Assembly (NCBI GenBank): GCA_963786765.1
Contig: CAWBAJ010000009.1
Location: 51,464 to 115,463 of the forward strand
Reading direction: 5' to 3'
Length of the DNA: 64,000 nucleotides
Origin: DATKNA01 sp963786765
GTDB taxonomy: Bacteria; Actinomycetota; Actinomycetes; Actinomycetales; Kineosporiaceae
Shown: positions 37,480-47,177 of the stretch, in pieces
How positions within the stretch are numbered: the first letter of the stretch is position 1
How the letters are laid out: the number at the start of each line of letters is the position of its first letter
Notes under the pieces: generated by a model
Database searches by the model: none
Told to the model about the DNA's origin: nothing
What the model saw: only the letters and a program-made list of their open reading frames with translations
Made by a program: the position numbers and the translations under genes

Positions 37480-38262
37480 TCAGAACGGCCGGGGCCGCGG
37501 CCGCGCGACGCCGTCGACGATGACATCGACGCGGTCGTCGTAGAAGGCGACCAGCCCCTCAAGGCCCGCCGCGTCGGGCAGGGGTGCCTCGTACTCCCAG
37601 ACGAGGTTCTCCTCGCCGTCGATGGACCAGTAGTTCGCCTCGCCCTTGTACGCGCAGTGTGTGCGCAGCTCACTCGGCCGCAGCTCGACCCGTAGGTCCT
37701 GCCACGGCAGGTAGAACCGCGTGGGCAGGTTCGTCTCGAAGACCAGGGACGGCGAGGAGCTCTCGGCGAGCACGCGCCCGTCCAGCTCGATCCGCACGTG
37801 CCGCGAGCTGCGCCGGACGTCGACCCGGTGGTACGGGTCGCGCGGGTGCCCGACGAGCGGCTCGTCCTCCTCGTACCAGGTGTCGAAGGCGTCGAAGTCG
37901 AGCACGACGAGCCCGTCCAAAGCCGGGTCGTCGGCGGCGAACGCCGCGGCGTGCAGGGTGCGGTGGGGGACGACGACGTCGAACGAGGTCCCCTCCGTCG
38001 AGTGAGCGGCGAACGGCACCCGGGGGTCGAGGACGGGGCGGTCGTCGGCGACCTGGCCCGCCACCGGCTGCAGCGCGGCCTGCAGGTCGTCCCTCGGGAC
38101 GGCATACGAGGGCACGACGCGGCGCGGCTCCCAGACGAGCACCGCCCGCGTCGAGTCGACGAAGGTCACGTCGACGAGCACCGCCCGGACCCGCTTGTCC
38201 GTGGGCTCGTACCGCAGCTCGCTCAGTCCCTGCCACAAGGCCTGCCGCATCCGCATGCTCAC
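37480..38262 (-). CDS. DUF427 domain protein
   Basis: 260 aa with two related segments: TFVDSTRAVLVWEPRRVVPS in the first and the fuller C-terminal DUF427 domain HVRIELDGRVLAESSSPSLV, FYLPWQDLRVEL, HCAYKGEANYWSI, WEYEAPLPDA. No catalytic role established for the family; soluble. ATG 38262, with inner Met codons possible. Adjacent to and codirectional with the LuxR regulator gene upstream (4 bp), so possibly cotranscribed. Confidence 0.88.
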   Translation of the reverse strand: MSMRMRQALWQGLSELRYEPTDKRVRAVLVDVTFVDSTRAVLVWEPRRVVPSYAVPRDDLQAALQPVAGQVADDRPVLDPRVPFAAHSTEGTSFDVVVPHRTLHAAAFAADDPALDGLVVLDFDAFDTWYEEDEPLVGHPRDPYHRVDVRRSSRHVRIELDGRVLAESSSPSLVFETNLPTRFYLPWQDLRVELRPSELRTHCAYKGEANYWSIDGEENLVWEYEAPLPDAAGLEGLVAFYDDRVDVIVDGVARPRPRPF

Positions 38263-38266
38263 GAGA

Positions 38267-41200
38267 TCAGTCTGCTCCCGGGACGGGGTCCGCGAGGAGC
38301 CCCCGCCGGTGGGCGATCGCGACGGCCTCGGTCCGGCCGCCCGCGCCGAGCTTGGCCAGCACGTTCGAGACGTGCACGCTGGCGGTCTTCTCGCTGATGA
38401 AGAGGCGCCGGCCGATCTGACGGTTGGTCAGCCCCTGCGCGACGAGCCGCATGACCTCCTGCTCGCGGGGCGTCAGTACCGAGGCCGCGGCCGGTCCGCT
38501 GCCCAGGTCGAGCCGGGCGCGGCGGGCGAGGGCGTCGACGGCGTCGCGCAGCGGGCGTGCCCGCAGGGCCACCGCCGTCTCCCGCGCGAGCCGTGCCTGT
38601 TCGCCCGCCTCGACCCGGTCGCCGGCGGCCGCGAGCGCCTCGGCGAGGTGCCGGCGCGAGCGCGCGATCTCGTACCGGTGCCCGAAGCCGAACGCGTCGA
38701 CCGCGTGACGCCACGCGGCCGGATCGTCCGCGCCGGACAGGCGCCCGCTCTCGGCCTCGGCCCGTGCGAGCCACGCTCTTCCCTCCGGGCCGAGCTGCCC
38801 CAGCCGCGGCCGTCCGCGCCGGGCGACCTCCCTGGCCCGTGCCAGCCACTCCTCGCCCTGGGCCTGCACGCCCGCGACGGCCCCGCGGTCGTCCCGCAGC
38901 CGGGCGGCTGCTGCGCCGTCGGCGAGCGCGCCGATGCCGTGCGCGAGGACGACGAGCTGGCCCAGGCCCCACGGGTCCTCGTCGTTCACCTTGATCCGCA
39001 GGCACTCCTCGGTGGTTCGCACCGCGCCTTCGACGTCGCCCAGCCAGCGCTGCGCGTCGGCCCGCGGCGCGAGCACGATGTGACTTCCCCAGGCTGGGGC
39101 CTGCGCGAGGTGCCCCAGCTGGTGCGAGAGCGAGAGGCCGGCGAGTGGGTCCCGGGCCACGTGCACCTGCAGCAGCGGGGCGAGGAGTCCCTCGCGCAGC
39201 CCGGCCGGTGCTCTCGCGCGCAACCGGGCCTCCGCGGCGAGGGCGTCGTCCCACTCCCCGGCAAGGACGAGCGCCTGCAGCAGCATGAGAAGGGACTCGG
39301 TGCCGTAGAGCGTCAGTGCGAGACCCGCCCGCTCCGCCTCGGCCAGGCCCCGTTCGAGGATGCTCCGCGCGCCCTCGAGATCGCCGCTGTCGACACGGTT
39401 GATGCCCAGGTCGAACACGGCCCGCAGCGCCACGGCGGGGTCCCCGGCGGCGAGCGCGCGGTCGTGCGCCTGGGCGAGTCGCTGCGCGCTGGCCTCGACG
39501 TCGCCACCGCGGCCCTCCTGCACGGCCAGGCTGATGAGCAGGTCGGCCTCGGCGGACGCGAGCCCGAGCTCGCGGGCCTCGGTGACGGCGGGCTCGACCA
39601 GCGCGGTGACACGCTCGAGATCGCGGTTGCCGACCGCCATCCGGGCCTGGATCGCGGCGGTCCACACCCGCACCGGGGACGGTCCCTGCCCGGCCAGCAG
39701 GGCGCGCACGGTCTCGGCCTCGCGCTCGGCGTCGTCCCAGCGGTCCGCGTCGTAGAGGTGGTGCACCAGCCGGCCGCGCGCGGCCGCCTCCGCCTGGACG
39801 TCGCCGGCCGAGAGCACGACGGCCTCCCGGGCGAGCGCGACGGCCCGGTCGTGCTGAGCTGCGGCCCCGGCAGCGGCTGCCGCTCGCAGCGTGAGCCCGG
39901 GCAGGTCGGCGTCCGGGGGCCGCGCGTCCTCGGGGACCGCCGGCCACAGTTGGAGGGCCTGCTCGTAGTGCGCCAAGGCCTCGGCCGGCGCGAGCACGGC
40001 CACGGCCTCGTCCGCGGCGCGGATCCACGCGGCGAGCGCGGCGGGCAGGTCGTGCGCCGCCATCGCGTGCCGGGCGAGGTCAGCCGCGCTGGCGCCGTCG
40101 CCGGCGGCCAGCAGCCGGGCGTAGGTGGCATGCAGCCGCACGCGCTCACCGGGCAGGAGGTCGCCATAGACGGCCTCCTGCAGCAGCGCGTGCCGGAAGG
40201 CGTAGCGGTCGGAGCCGTCAGGCACGAGCACGTGGTGGGCGACGGCCTCGCGCAGGGCTTCGTCGAGCTCGGCGGGGGGCAGCCCGGACGCGGCGCGCAG
40301 CAGTGGATCGGGCACCCGCCGGCCAGCGACGGACGCCACCCGCGCGATCTGCTGGACGGCGGGCGGCAGCCCCTCCAGCCGTGCGAGCAGGACGTCGGCG
40401 AGCTGCTCGGGCAGCGCGACCCGGCGGGAACCGCGCTGCTGGGGCACGGCGTCGGCAGCGGCCAGCAGCTCCTCGGCGTAGTAGGCGTTGCCCTCGGATC
40501 GGCTGCGGATGTCCTCGACGACGGCGTCCGGGACCTCCCCGCCGTGCAGCAGCCGCAGGTACTCGGCGAGCTCGGCGCCGTCGAACGGGCGCGACGTCGA
40601 GACGTTCCACCCGCGGGAGCCGGACGAGCTCGGCGAGCAGGGGACGCAGGGGATGACGCCTGTGCAGGTCGTCGGTGCGGTAGGTGCCGACGACGAGCAG
40701 CCGCTCGTCGGACAGCCGCGCCAGCACGAAGCGCAGCAGGTCGCGGGTCGAGGCGTCGGCCCAGTGCAGGTCCTCGAGCACGAGCAGCACCGGGGCGACG
40801 TCGTCCGTCACCGCGTGCAGTGCCGCCAGGACGGCCTCGTAGAGCGGCATCCGCTCCTGGGTGTCGTCGCCGGGCAACTGCTCCACGCGGCCGGTGAGCC
40901 GTTGCAGCACGGGCCGCCGGGTGCTCGCCTCGCGAACGGCCGCTGCCGCGGAGCGCTCGACGTCCGTGGCGCCCTCGGCCACACCGGCGCGGGCGATGTC
41001 GACGAGCGCCTCGGCGAACGGCAGGTAGGGCAGGCCGCCGGCGCCCAGGTCGACGCAGTGCCCGACGACGGCGACGAACCCACGCTCGCGCGCGTGAGTG
41101 ACCAGCTCAGCGGTGAGCCGGGTCTTGCCGACGCCGGCGTCGCCGGCCACGAGCACGCCGGCGGCCGGGCCCGTGAGCGCCTGCTCGAGCAGCTGCTCGA

Positions 41201-41297
41201 GCCGGGCGAGCTCACGGGCCCGGCCGACGAACGACGAGCCGGTGCTGATCGGCGCCACACCGGTGATCGTGCCACCCAAGGGGGCCGCGACGCTCAC
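38267..41297 (-). CDS. LuxR-family ATP-binding regulator (LAL type), one frameshift
   Basis: About 1010 aa. An AAA_16 ATPase domain (FVGRARELARLEQLLEQA, Walker A GDAGVGKTRL, Walker B LLVLEDLHWAD) is followed by a long TPR-like helical sensor region and a C-terminal LuxR helix-turn-helix (LTPREQEVMRLVAQGLTNRQ, then ISEKTASVHVSNVLAKL). An extra base near 40605 (gcgcccgttcg) breaks the frame between ATPase and sensor; dropping it gives PFDGAELAEYLRLLHGG. Inducer and targets unknown. The small gene at 41313 lies just upstream in the same direction. Confidence 0.88.
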
Positions 41298-41312
41298 GTC
41301 GCCGTCCCCGCG

Positions 41313-41478
41313 TCAGGCGTGGCGGCCGATCCGGACGGGCAGATGCAGAGCGAAGTGCAGGCGGTGCGTCTGGCGCGGTGCGCCGCGGGTGCTGCTGCCA
41401 GTCGTGGGTAAGGCGGGCGCGGCGGGCCTCGACCTCGGCGTTGACGATCTCGGGGTTGATGAACAGGCTGGTGGTCAT
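41313..41478 (-). CDS. Small protein upstream of the LuxR regulator, frameshifted
   Basis: From ATG 41478, with an excellent GAGGAGG Shine-Dalgarno: MTTSLFINPEIVNAEVEARR, then RLTHDWQQHPRR. Dropping one base near 41385 gives LHFALHLPVRIGRHA and a stop at 41313, about 54 aa in all. No recognised domain. The clean ribosome site and close spacing to the regulator (15 bp) argue that it is real. Confidence 0.5.
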
Positions 41479-41759
41479 CGCTGCCTCCTCGGTGATGTGA
41501 CCATCACGGTCGTCCTGAGGTGGGGGCCCGGACATCGGCAGGCCGGGCAGCAGAAGCGCCACGAGGAGGGGTGGGGACCTCAGGCGGCGACTCAGGCCCA
41601 CCTCAGAGGCACCTCAGAACCCCTCGGAACCCCTAAGGCCGCGCTCCACCAGCTCGGAAGCAGCGATGATCGGACGGAGATGCATGATCACCGAGGGGCG
41701 GGGTGCGCCGAGGGAACCGCCAGGCGGAGGGGGCGTCGGGCGGATGGGACGATGGACTG

Positions 41760-42472
41760 GTGGATCCCGTCCCGACCCAGGACGCCGGCGCAGGTCGCGT
41801 CACGGCCGTCTGCGTGGTGCACGAGATCATCCCCAATCCCGGGGAGACGCCGGACGTCACGGCGATCGACAAGCGCCCGCGGCCCGGGCGGCTCGAGGTC
41901 GCCGGCCTCGGGTTCGTGCTCGACACCCAGGTCGACCGGCGCTACCACGGCGGGCCCGAGCAGGCGCTGTACGCCTACGCCGACGAGGACGCCGCCTGGT
42001 GGGCCCGCGAGCTCGGCCGCGACGTGCCGCCCGGCCTGTTCGGCGAGAACCTGCGCATCCACGGCATCGAGGTCAGCCGCGCGGAGGTCGGCGAGCGCTG
42101 GCGCTTCGGCGAGCAGCCGGCGACGCGGTGCTCGCCGAGGTCACGATGCCTCGGACGCCCTGTATGACGTTCCAGAAGCGGATGGATGAGCCGCGCTGGA
42201 TCAAGCGCTTCACCAGGGCCGGCCTCGCCGGCGCGTACCTGCGCGTCCTGGCGCCCGGCACGCTCGGCGCCGGGGACGCCGTGCGCGTCGAGCACCGCCC
42301 AGGGCACGGCGTCACCGTCGCAGACCTGCTCACGGGCAGCGGTGCCGCCGCCCTGCGCCTGCTCGAGGCCCACGAGGCGGGCGTCGTGGCGCTCGGCCCG
42401 AAGGTGCAGCGTGTCGTGCGGCGCCGGACGTGGCGGCTGCGCGCCGCCGCTGCCGATGCGCCGGGAGCCTGA
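41760..42472 (+). CDS. MOSC-domain protein, one frameshift
   Basis: Molybdenum-cofactor sulfurase C-terminal-like domain, implicated in Mo-sulfur chemistry or N-hydroxylated-base detoxification. GTG 41760 reads VDPVPTQDAGAGRVTAVCVV; the core has TAIDKRPRPGRLEVAGLGF, YHGGPEQALYAYADED and GLFGENLRIHGIE. A missing base near 42118 (ccggcg) explains the switch to GDAVLAEVTMPRTPC. The C-terminal part ends RRTWRLRAAAADAPGA. GACGAT lies 6 nt before the GTG as a possible -10. hemW follows 2 bp later. Confidence 0.83.
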
Positions 42473-42474
42473 CC

Positions 42475-43704
42475 GTGCCGAGCACGCCGCCGCCCGGCGA
42501 CCCGGCACCGCCGGACGGCTCCCTGCCCGGGTCCGCGGCCGAGGGCGCCGCGGGCCGGTCGTTCGGGGTCTACGTGCACGTCCCGTTCTGCGCCGTCCGC
42601 TGCGGGTACTGCGACTTCAACACGTACACCAGCGCCGAGCTCGGGGGCGGGGCCGACCTCGTCGCCTACGCCGCCACGGCGACGGCCGAGCTCGACCTCG
42701 CCGCCAAGGTGCTGGACGCCGCCGGGCTGCCGGCCCGCCCCGCGGCCACGGTGTTCTTCGGCGGCGGCACCCCGACGCTCCTGCCCGCGGGCGACCTCGC
42801 GGCGATGCTGGGCGGCGTCCGGGACCGGTTCGGCCTGGTGTCCGGGGCGGAGGTGACCACCGAGGCGAACCCGGACAGCGTCACCCCACAGGCGCTCGAT
42901 CAGCTCGCGGCGGCGGGGTTCACGCGGGTGTCGTTCGGGATGCAGTCCGCCGTGCCGCACGTGCTCGCCGCGCTCGACCGCACCCACGACCCGGCGCGGG
43001 TGCCGCAGGCCGTCGCGTGGGCGCGGGCCGCCGGGCTCGCCGTCAGCCTTGACCTCATCTACGGGACGCCCGGAGAGTCCGCCGCCGATTGGCGCGCCAG
43101 CCTCGACGCGGCCCTGGCGTGCGAGCCCGACCACGTCTCCGCGTACGCGCTCGTCGTCGAGGAGGGCACCCGGCTCGCCGTCCGGGTCCGTCGCGGCGAG
43201 CTGCCCGCCCCGGACGACGACGTGCTCGCCGACGACTACGAGGTGGCCGACGCGGTCCTGTCGGCCGCGGGCCTGGGGTGGTACGAGGTCAGCAACTGGG
43301 CCCGGACCGCGGCCGACGCCTGCCGGCACAACCTCGGCTACTGGCGCGGCGACGACTGGTGGGGGGTCGGGCCGGGCGCCCACTCGCACGTCGGCGGGGT
43401 CAGGTGGTGGAACGTGCGGCACCCGCGGACCTACGCCGCCCGCCTTGCGGACGGCGGCTCGCCGGCGCAGGCACGCGAGGTGCTCACCGTGGTCGAGCGG
43501 TACGAGGAGCAGGTGCTGCTCGGCGTGCGGCTCGCCGAGGGACTGCCGCTCGCGGCCCTCTCGCCGGCCGGCCGGGAGCAGGTCGCGGGCCTCGTCGCGG
43601 ACGGGCTGGCCGACCCGCCGGCCGCGCTCGTGGGCCGCCGGCTGGTGCTGACGCGTTCCGGGCGGCTGCTCGCGGACGGCGTCGTGCGCCGCCTGCTCGC
43701 CTGA
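42475..43704 (+). CDS. hemW: HemW, radical SAM heme chaperone
   Basis: Radical SAM protein long called coproporphyrinogen oxidase-like, now regarded as a heme chaperone. 409 aa from GTG 42475: GVYVHVPFCAVRCGYCDFNT carries the CxxxCxxC cluster motif plus the extra YC of the HemN/W group. FFGGGTPTLLP, EANPDSVT and the tail HNLGYWRGDDWWGVGPGAHS fit HemW. The long HemN N-terminus is absent. Intact. Confidence 0.93.
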   Translation: MPSTPPPGDPAPPDGSLPGSAAEGAAGRSFGVYVHVPFCAVRCGYCDFNTYTSAELGGGADLVAYAATATAELDLAAKVLDAAGLPARPAATVFFGGGTPTLLPAGDLAAMLGGVRDRFGLVSGAEVTTEANPDSVTPQALDQLAAAGFTRVSFGMQSAVPHVLAALDRTHDPARVPQAVAWARAAGLAVSLDLIYGTPGESAADWRASLDAALACEPDHVSAYALVVEEGTRLAVRVRRGELPAPDDDVLADDYEVADAVLSAAGLGWYEVSNWARTAADACRHNLGYWRGDDWWGVGPGAHSHVGGVRWWNVRHPRTYAARLADGGSPAQAREVLTVVERYEEQVLLGVRLAEGLPLAALSPAGREQVAGLVADGLADPPAALVGRRLVLTRSGRLLADGVVRRLLA

Positions 43705-43847
43705 CGCGTCCTGCACTTCCAGCGGCCAGTCGCCAGCGACACGCCGCAGCAGGCGGCGGGACTGGTCGCGGGGGGCGGGAGTCGCCACGATGTGGTCGAG
43801 AGCTGCGCCCCGGCCCGGGGACGCCGCCGCGAGGAGAAGGGGATGTC

Positions 43848-44441
43848 ATGTCCTACCCGGCGCCGCCGCCCGCGTCGCAGCCCCCGGAGCACTCGCCGTC
43901 GGGAGGATCAGACGCCTCCCGGTCCTCGGGCCTGTCGTCGGCGCAGGCCGGCGGGTTCTTCAACGACCTCTTCGACATTCGCTTCACCAGGTTCGTCTCG
44001 CTACGGCTGATCTCCGTCGTGTACGTGGTGATCCTCATCGCGGTGTCACTCGTGGCGCTCGGCTTCGTCTTCGTCGGGTTCGCCAGCGGCGCGGGGGCCG
44101 GGCTGTTCGCGCTCGTCCTCGCCGTGCTCGGCTGGGTGATCTACGTGGTGCTGGCGCGGGTCGCGCTCGAGGCGTTCGCGGTGCTGTTCCGCATCCACGA
44201 CGACACCAGCCGGGTGGCGGACGCGCTGGGCGGCGTACCGCCCAGCGGCGGCAGCGGCCAGGGCTACGACCCGCCCCCGGGCGGCTACGGCGCGGGAGGC
44301 GCGCCCGGCGGCTACGGCACTGGCGGCTACGGCACCGGCGGCCACAGCGCGGGCGGCGCCGGGGGCGGTTCCGACGCCGGCGGCGGATACGGCGGATCGA
44401 CGCCGCACGGCCAGGACCCCTCCGGTCCGCCCTGGGTCTGA
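43848..44441 (+). CDS. DUF4282 membrane protein
   Basis: 197 aa. A Pro/Ser-rich start is followed by FFNDLFDIRFTRFVSLRLIS and two helices (VVYVVILIAVSLVALGFVF and LFALVLAVLGWVIYVVLA), then ALEAFAVLFRIHDDTSRVAD, the DUF4282 core. The C-terminal 65 residues are a Gly/Tyr-rich tail (GYGTGGYGTGG). ATG 43848 after GAGGAGAAGGGG. Function unknown. Confidence 0.85.
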   Translation: MSYPAPPPASQPPEHSPSGGSDASRSSGLSSAQAGGFFNDLFDIRFTRFVSLRLISVVYVVILIAVSLVALGFVFVGFASGAGAGLFALVLAVLGWVIYVVLARVALEAFAVLFRIHDDTSRVADALGGVPPSGGSGQGYDPPPGGYGAGGAPGGYGTGGYGTGGHSAGGAGGGSDAGGGYGGSTPHGQDPSGPPWV

Positions 44442-44511
44442 CAGATACGCCAGATCCTGTCGGGCGGCCCGGGTCCAGCTGCGGGGCGCCGTCCCTTGCT
44501 CGGAATCGTGA

Positions 44512-44589
44512 GCTTTGCCGTCCGAGAACGTCGTTCGCGTTCACATGTCGTTCGCGGGCCGCCGGGACGAAGTTTTCGGACGGGAAAGC
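44512..44589. repeat. Long inverted repeat between convergent genes
   Basis: GCTTTGCCGTCCGAGAAC (44512-44529) pairs 16/18 with 44572-44589 across a 42-nt loop that holds a direct repeat GTCGTTCGCG. Lies between the convergent DUF4282 and DUF3097 genes; plausible bidirectional terminator. Confidence 0.55.
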
Positions 44590-44657
44590 ACGAGAACGCG
44601 AGCAAGGCGGGACCGTGACGGCGGTCAGCGGTCTGTTCGACCGTCAGCGCTGCGCGG

Positions 44658-45526
44658 TCAGCGGTCGGCGTCGTCGCCGGTGACGAAGTCGATGAGCTCC
44701 TCGACCCGGCCCAGCAGCGCCGGCTCGAGGTCCGTCCAGCCGCGGACGGTGCCGAGGATGCGCCGCCAGCCGGCGGCGACGTCGGCCTGCGTCTCGTGCG
44801 GCCAGCCGAGCGCGGCGAGGACGCCTTCCTTCCACGGCTGCCCCCGCGGCACCGACGGCCACTGCTCCAGGCCGAGCCGTTCGGGCCGCACCGCTTGCCA
44901 CACGTCCACGTAGGGGTGGCCGACGACGAGCACGTGCTCGCGGGCGGCGTCCAGGCGCGCCACCGCCGACGCCTCGTGCCACTCCTTGCTCCCTGCCACC
45001 AGGTGGTCGAAAGAACACCGAGCCGGCGGCCTGGTCCCGGGTCCATGGCGCGGACGGCGCCGGCGAGGTCGTCCACGCCGTCCAGCATCTCGACGACGAC
45101 GCCCTCGACCCGCAGGTCGTCACCCCACACCTTCTCGACGAGCTCGGCGTCGTGCCGCCCCTCGACGAGGATCCGGGAGGCGCGGGCGGTGCGGGCCCGG
45201 GTGCTGCGCACGACGACGGAACCGCTCGCCGTCCGGGTCGCCCGGGCCGGGGCGGCAGCCGTGGGCGCGAGAAGCCGCACCGGCGCGCCGTCGACCCAGA
45301 AGCCCGGCCCGAGCGGGAACGAGCGGACCTTGCCGCGCCGGTCCTCGAGCACGACGAGGTGCATGCCGCCGCTCTTCTCCGTCCGCAGCACCGCGCCCAC
45401 CCAGCCGGTCTCGACGTCCTCGACGACCAGGCCCGGCTCGGCGGCGACCTCCGGCAGGGGCCTGGGCGCCGCGCCGGGGGAGCCCGGGGGCGGCACGGCG
45501 GTTCGGGACGTGAGGCGGCCGTTCAC
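44658..45526 (-). CDS. DUF3097 domain protein, one frameshift
   Basis: About 290 aa, an actinobacterial family of unknown function. Starts VNGRLTSRTAVPPPG from GTG 45526; contains PGLVVEDVETGWVGAVLRTE, RASRILVEGRHDAELVEKVW and GDDLRVEGVVVEMLDGVDDL (TOPRIM-like acidic residues), then ARLDAAREHVLVVGHPYVDV and a Trp-rich end. An indel near 45005 splits it (the repaired frame reads GVLFDHLVAGSKEWHEAS). A -10 box 7 nt upstream supports the start. Confidence 0.87.
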
Positions 45527-45533
45527 GTCGGCG

Positions 45534-45539
45534 ACCGTA
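45534..45539 (-). promoter_or_regulatory. -10 box of the DUF3097 gene
   Basis: TACGGT on the minus strand ends 7 nt before GTG 45526 (leaderless pattern). Confidence 0.45.
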
Positions 45540-45616
45540 GTGGACGCCCTCGCGCCCGGGCCGAACCCACGCCGAACGGACATGCCGAGCGGACATGCCG
45601 TCGCAGGCGGGCGTCG

Positions 45617-45622
45617 TAGTCT
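45617..45622 (+). promoter_or_regulatory. -10 box of the 45629 gene
   Basis: TAGTCT ends 6 nt before GTG 45629 (leaderless pattern); divergent from the DUF3097 promoter about 80 bp away. Confidence 0.45.
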
Positions 45623-45628
45623 CGGCCC

Positions 45629-45796
45629 GTGACCAGCCCTGCCGATCACGGTCGTCCGGACGCCGACCAGCTCGCCGAGGAGCTCGACGAGCCGACCGCC
45701 GCCGCACCCCCCGCGCACGATCCCGGCAAGCAGACAGGGGCCACGGCCTCGGAGCGGGCGTCGGCGCAGACCGCCGCCGAACTGAGCGAGCGCTGA
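45629..45796 (+). CDS. Small acidic hydrophilic protein
   Basis: 55 aa from GTG 45629: MTSPADHGRPDADQLAEELD, then EPTAAAPPAHDPGKQTGATA and SERASAQTAAELSER. No motif recognised; predicted disordered. Two bases separate its stop from the ATG of the next small gene, so the two are probably translated together. Confidence 0.6.
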   Translation: MTSPADHGRPDADQLAEELDEPTAAAPPAHDPGKQTGATASERASAQTAAELSER

Positions 45797-45798
45797 CG

Positions 45799-45918
45799 AT
45801 GATCAAGGTGATCGTGATCGCCGTCCTGGCCCTCCTGGCCCTGCGGCTCGTGGTGGGCACGGTCCGGTCATGGGGCCCGCGCGGGTCCGGCCGGGACGGG
45901 CGGCGTCCCAGGCCGTAA
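45799..45918 (+). CDS. Small single-pass membrane peptide
   Basis: 39 aa: MIKVIVIAVLALLALRLVVG, then a basic tail TVRSWGPRGSGRDGRRPRP. One membrane helix followed by an Arg-rich cytoplasmic end. The stop (45916-45918) abuts the hrcA CIRCE element. Confidence 0.55.
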   Translation: MIKVIVIAVLALLALRLVVGTVRSWGPRGSGRDGRRPRP

Positions 45919-45946
45919 ACTGGCACTCGTTCGCGGCGAGTGCCAG
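45916..45946 (+). promoter_or_regulatory. CIRCE operator and -10 box of hrcA
   Basis: CTGGCACTC (45920-45928), 9-nt spacer, GAGTGCCAG (45938-45946): a perfect inverted repeat with CIRCE geometry and core (consensus TTAGCACTC-N9-GAGTGCTAA). A -10-like TAAACT (45916-45921) overlaps its left edge. HrcA repression of its own gene follows from the family. Confidence 0.85.
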
Positions 45947-46021
45947 GACGAGTGCCGCGGCGAGTGCCAGGACGAGTGCCGGGACGAGTGCCGGGACGAC
46001 TGCCGAGACGAGTGCCAGGAC
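45938..46021 (+). repeat. Tandem array C of CIRCE half-sites
   Basis: Seven exact 12-bp units at 45938, 45950, 45962, 45974, 45986, 45998 and 46010. Six begin GAGTGCC and the 45998 unit begins GACTGCC; variants are GAGTGCCAGGAC and GAGTGCCGGGAC. The first unit is the right arm of the CIRCE element. They fill the hrcA leader. Confidence 0.9.
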
Positions 46022-46057
46022 GCGAGTCCGGGGCCGCGCGACGAGGAGGGTGGGCGG

Positions 46058-47077
46058 ATGAGCGAGGACCGCAGGCTCGCCGTCCTGCGCGCGATCGTCG
46101 AGGACTACGTCCAGACCCGAGAGCCGGTGGGTTCGAAGGCGCTGGTCGAGCGGCACGCCCTCGGGGTGTCGCCCGCGACGATCCGCAACGACATGGCCGC
46201 GCTGGAGGAGGAGGGGCTCATCGCCCAGCCGCACACCAGTGCCGGCCGCATCCCCACCGACAAGGGCTACCGGCTCTTCGTCGACCGGCTGAGCAACGTC
46301 AAGCCGCTGTCGGCGCCGGAGAAGAAGGCCATCGCCACCCTGCTCGACCACGCCGTCGACCTCGACGACGTGGTCGACCGCACGGTCCGGCTGCTCGCCC
46401 AGCTCACCCATCAGGTCGCTGTCGTCCAGTACCCCTCGCTGACGCGGTCGACCGTGCGCCACGTGGAACTCGTTCCGCTGGGTGCCGGCCGGTTGCTCAT
46501 CGTCCTCATCACGAACACAGGCCGGGTCGAGCAGCGCTTCGCTGACGTCGGCGCCGACGTGCCCGAGGCGACCCTGGGCGACCTGCGTGCACGCCTGAAC
46601 GCGGCGGTCTCCGGACGCCGGCTCAGCGAGGTCTCCGCCCTCGTCGAGTCGCTCCCCGGGCGGTTCGCGCCAGAGGAGCGCAACGTCGTCCGGCACGTCC
46701 TCGACGCGCTCGAGGACAGCCTCGCGGTGGAGCGGGAGGAGCGGCTCGTGCTCGCCGGCACGGCGAACCTGGCCCGGTCCGGCACCGATTTCGCGGGCTC
46801 GATCGGGCCCGTCCTGGAGGCGCTCGAGGAGCAGGTGGTGCTGCTCAAGCTCCTGACGGAGATGGCGGCGGACAGCGGCGGGGTCGGCATCCGGATCGGG
46901 CGGGAGCACCAGCACGCGGGGCTCACCGAGACGGCCGTCGTGGCGAGCGGTTACGGTGGGGAGGGCGAGGTGGTGGCGCGGCTGGGCGTCCTCGGTCCCA
47001 CCCGGATGGACTACCCGACGACGATCGCCGCCGTCCGCGCGGTGGCCCGCTACGTCTCGCGGATCCTCGCGTCATGA
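46058..47077 (+). CDS. hrcA: Heat-inducible transcription repressor HrcA
   Basis: Represses chaperone genes by binding CIRCE; activity depends on GroEL in the family. 339 aa: winged-helix N-terminus RRLAVLRAIVEDYVQTREPV, GSKALVERHALGVSPATIRN, DMAALEEEGLIAQPHTSAGR, PTDKGYRLFVD; C-terminal GAF-like domain ending MDYPTTIAAVRAVARYVSRI. ATG 46058, 36 bp after array C. Followed 100 bp later by dnaJ. Confidence 0.96.
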   Translation: MSEDRRLAVLRAIVEDYVQTREPVGSKALVERHALGVSPATIRNDMAALEEEGLIAQPHTSAGRIPTDKGYRLFVDRLSNVKPLSAPEKKAIATLLDHAVDLDDVVDRTVRLLAQLTHQVAVVQYPSLTRSTVRHVELVPLGAGRLLIVLITNTGRVEQRFADVGADVPEATLGDLRARLNAAVSGRRLSEVSALVESLPGRFAPEERNVVRHVLDALEDSLAVEREERLVLAGTANLARSGTDFAGSIGPVLEALEEQVVLLKLLTEMAADSGGVGIRIGREHQHAGLTETAVVASGYGGEGEVVARLGVLGPTRMDYPTTIAAVRAVARYVSRILAS

Positions 47078-47177
47078 CCACCCTCGATCGTCGAGGCGCC
47101 CGCCCGCCCCTCCACCCCGCCGCCCTCGACCACGACCTCGACGTGGACAGCCCCGTCGATCCTGCCTACGGAGTCCG

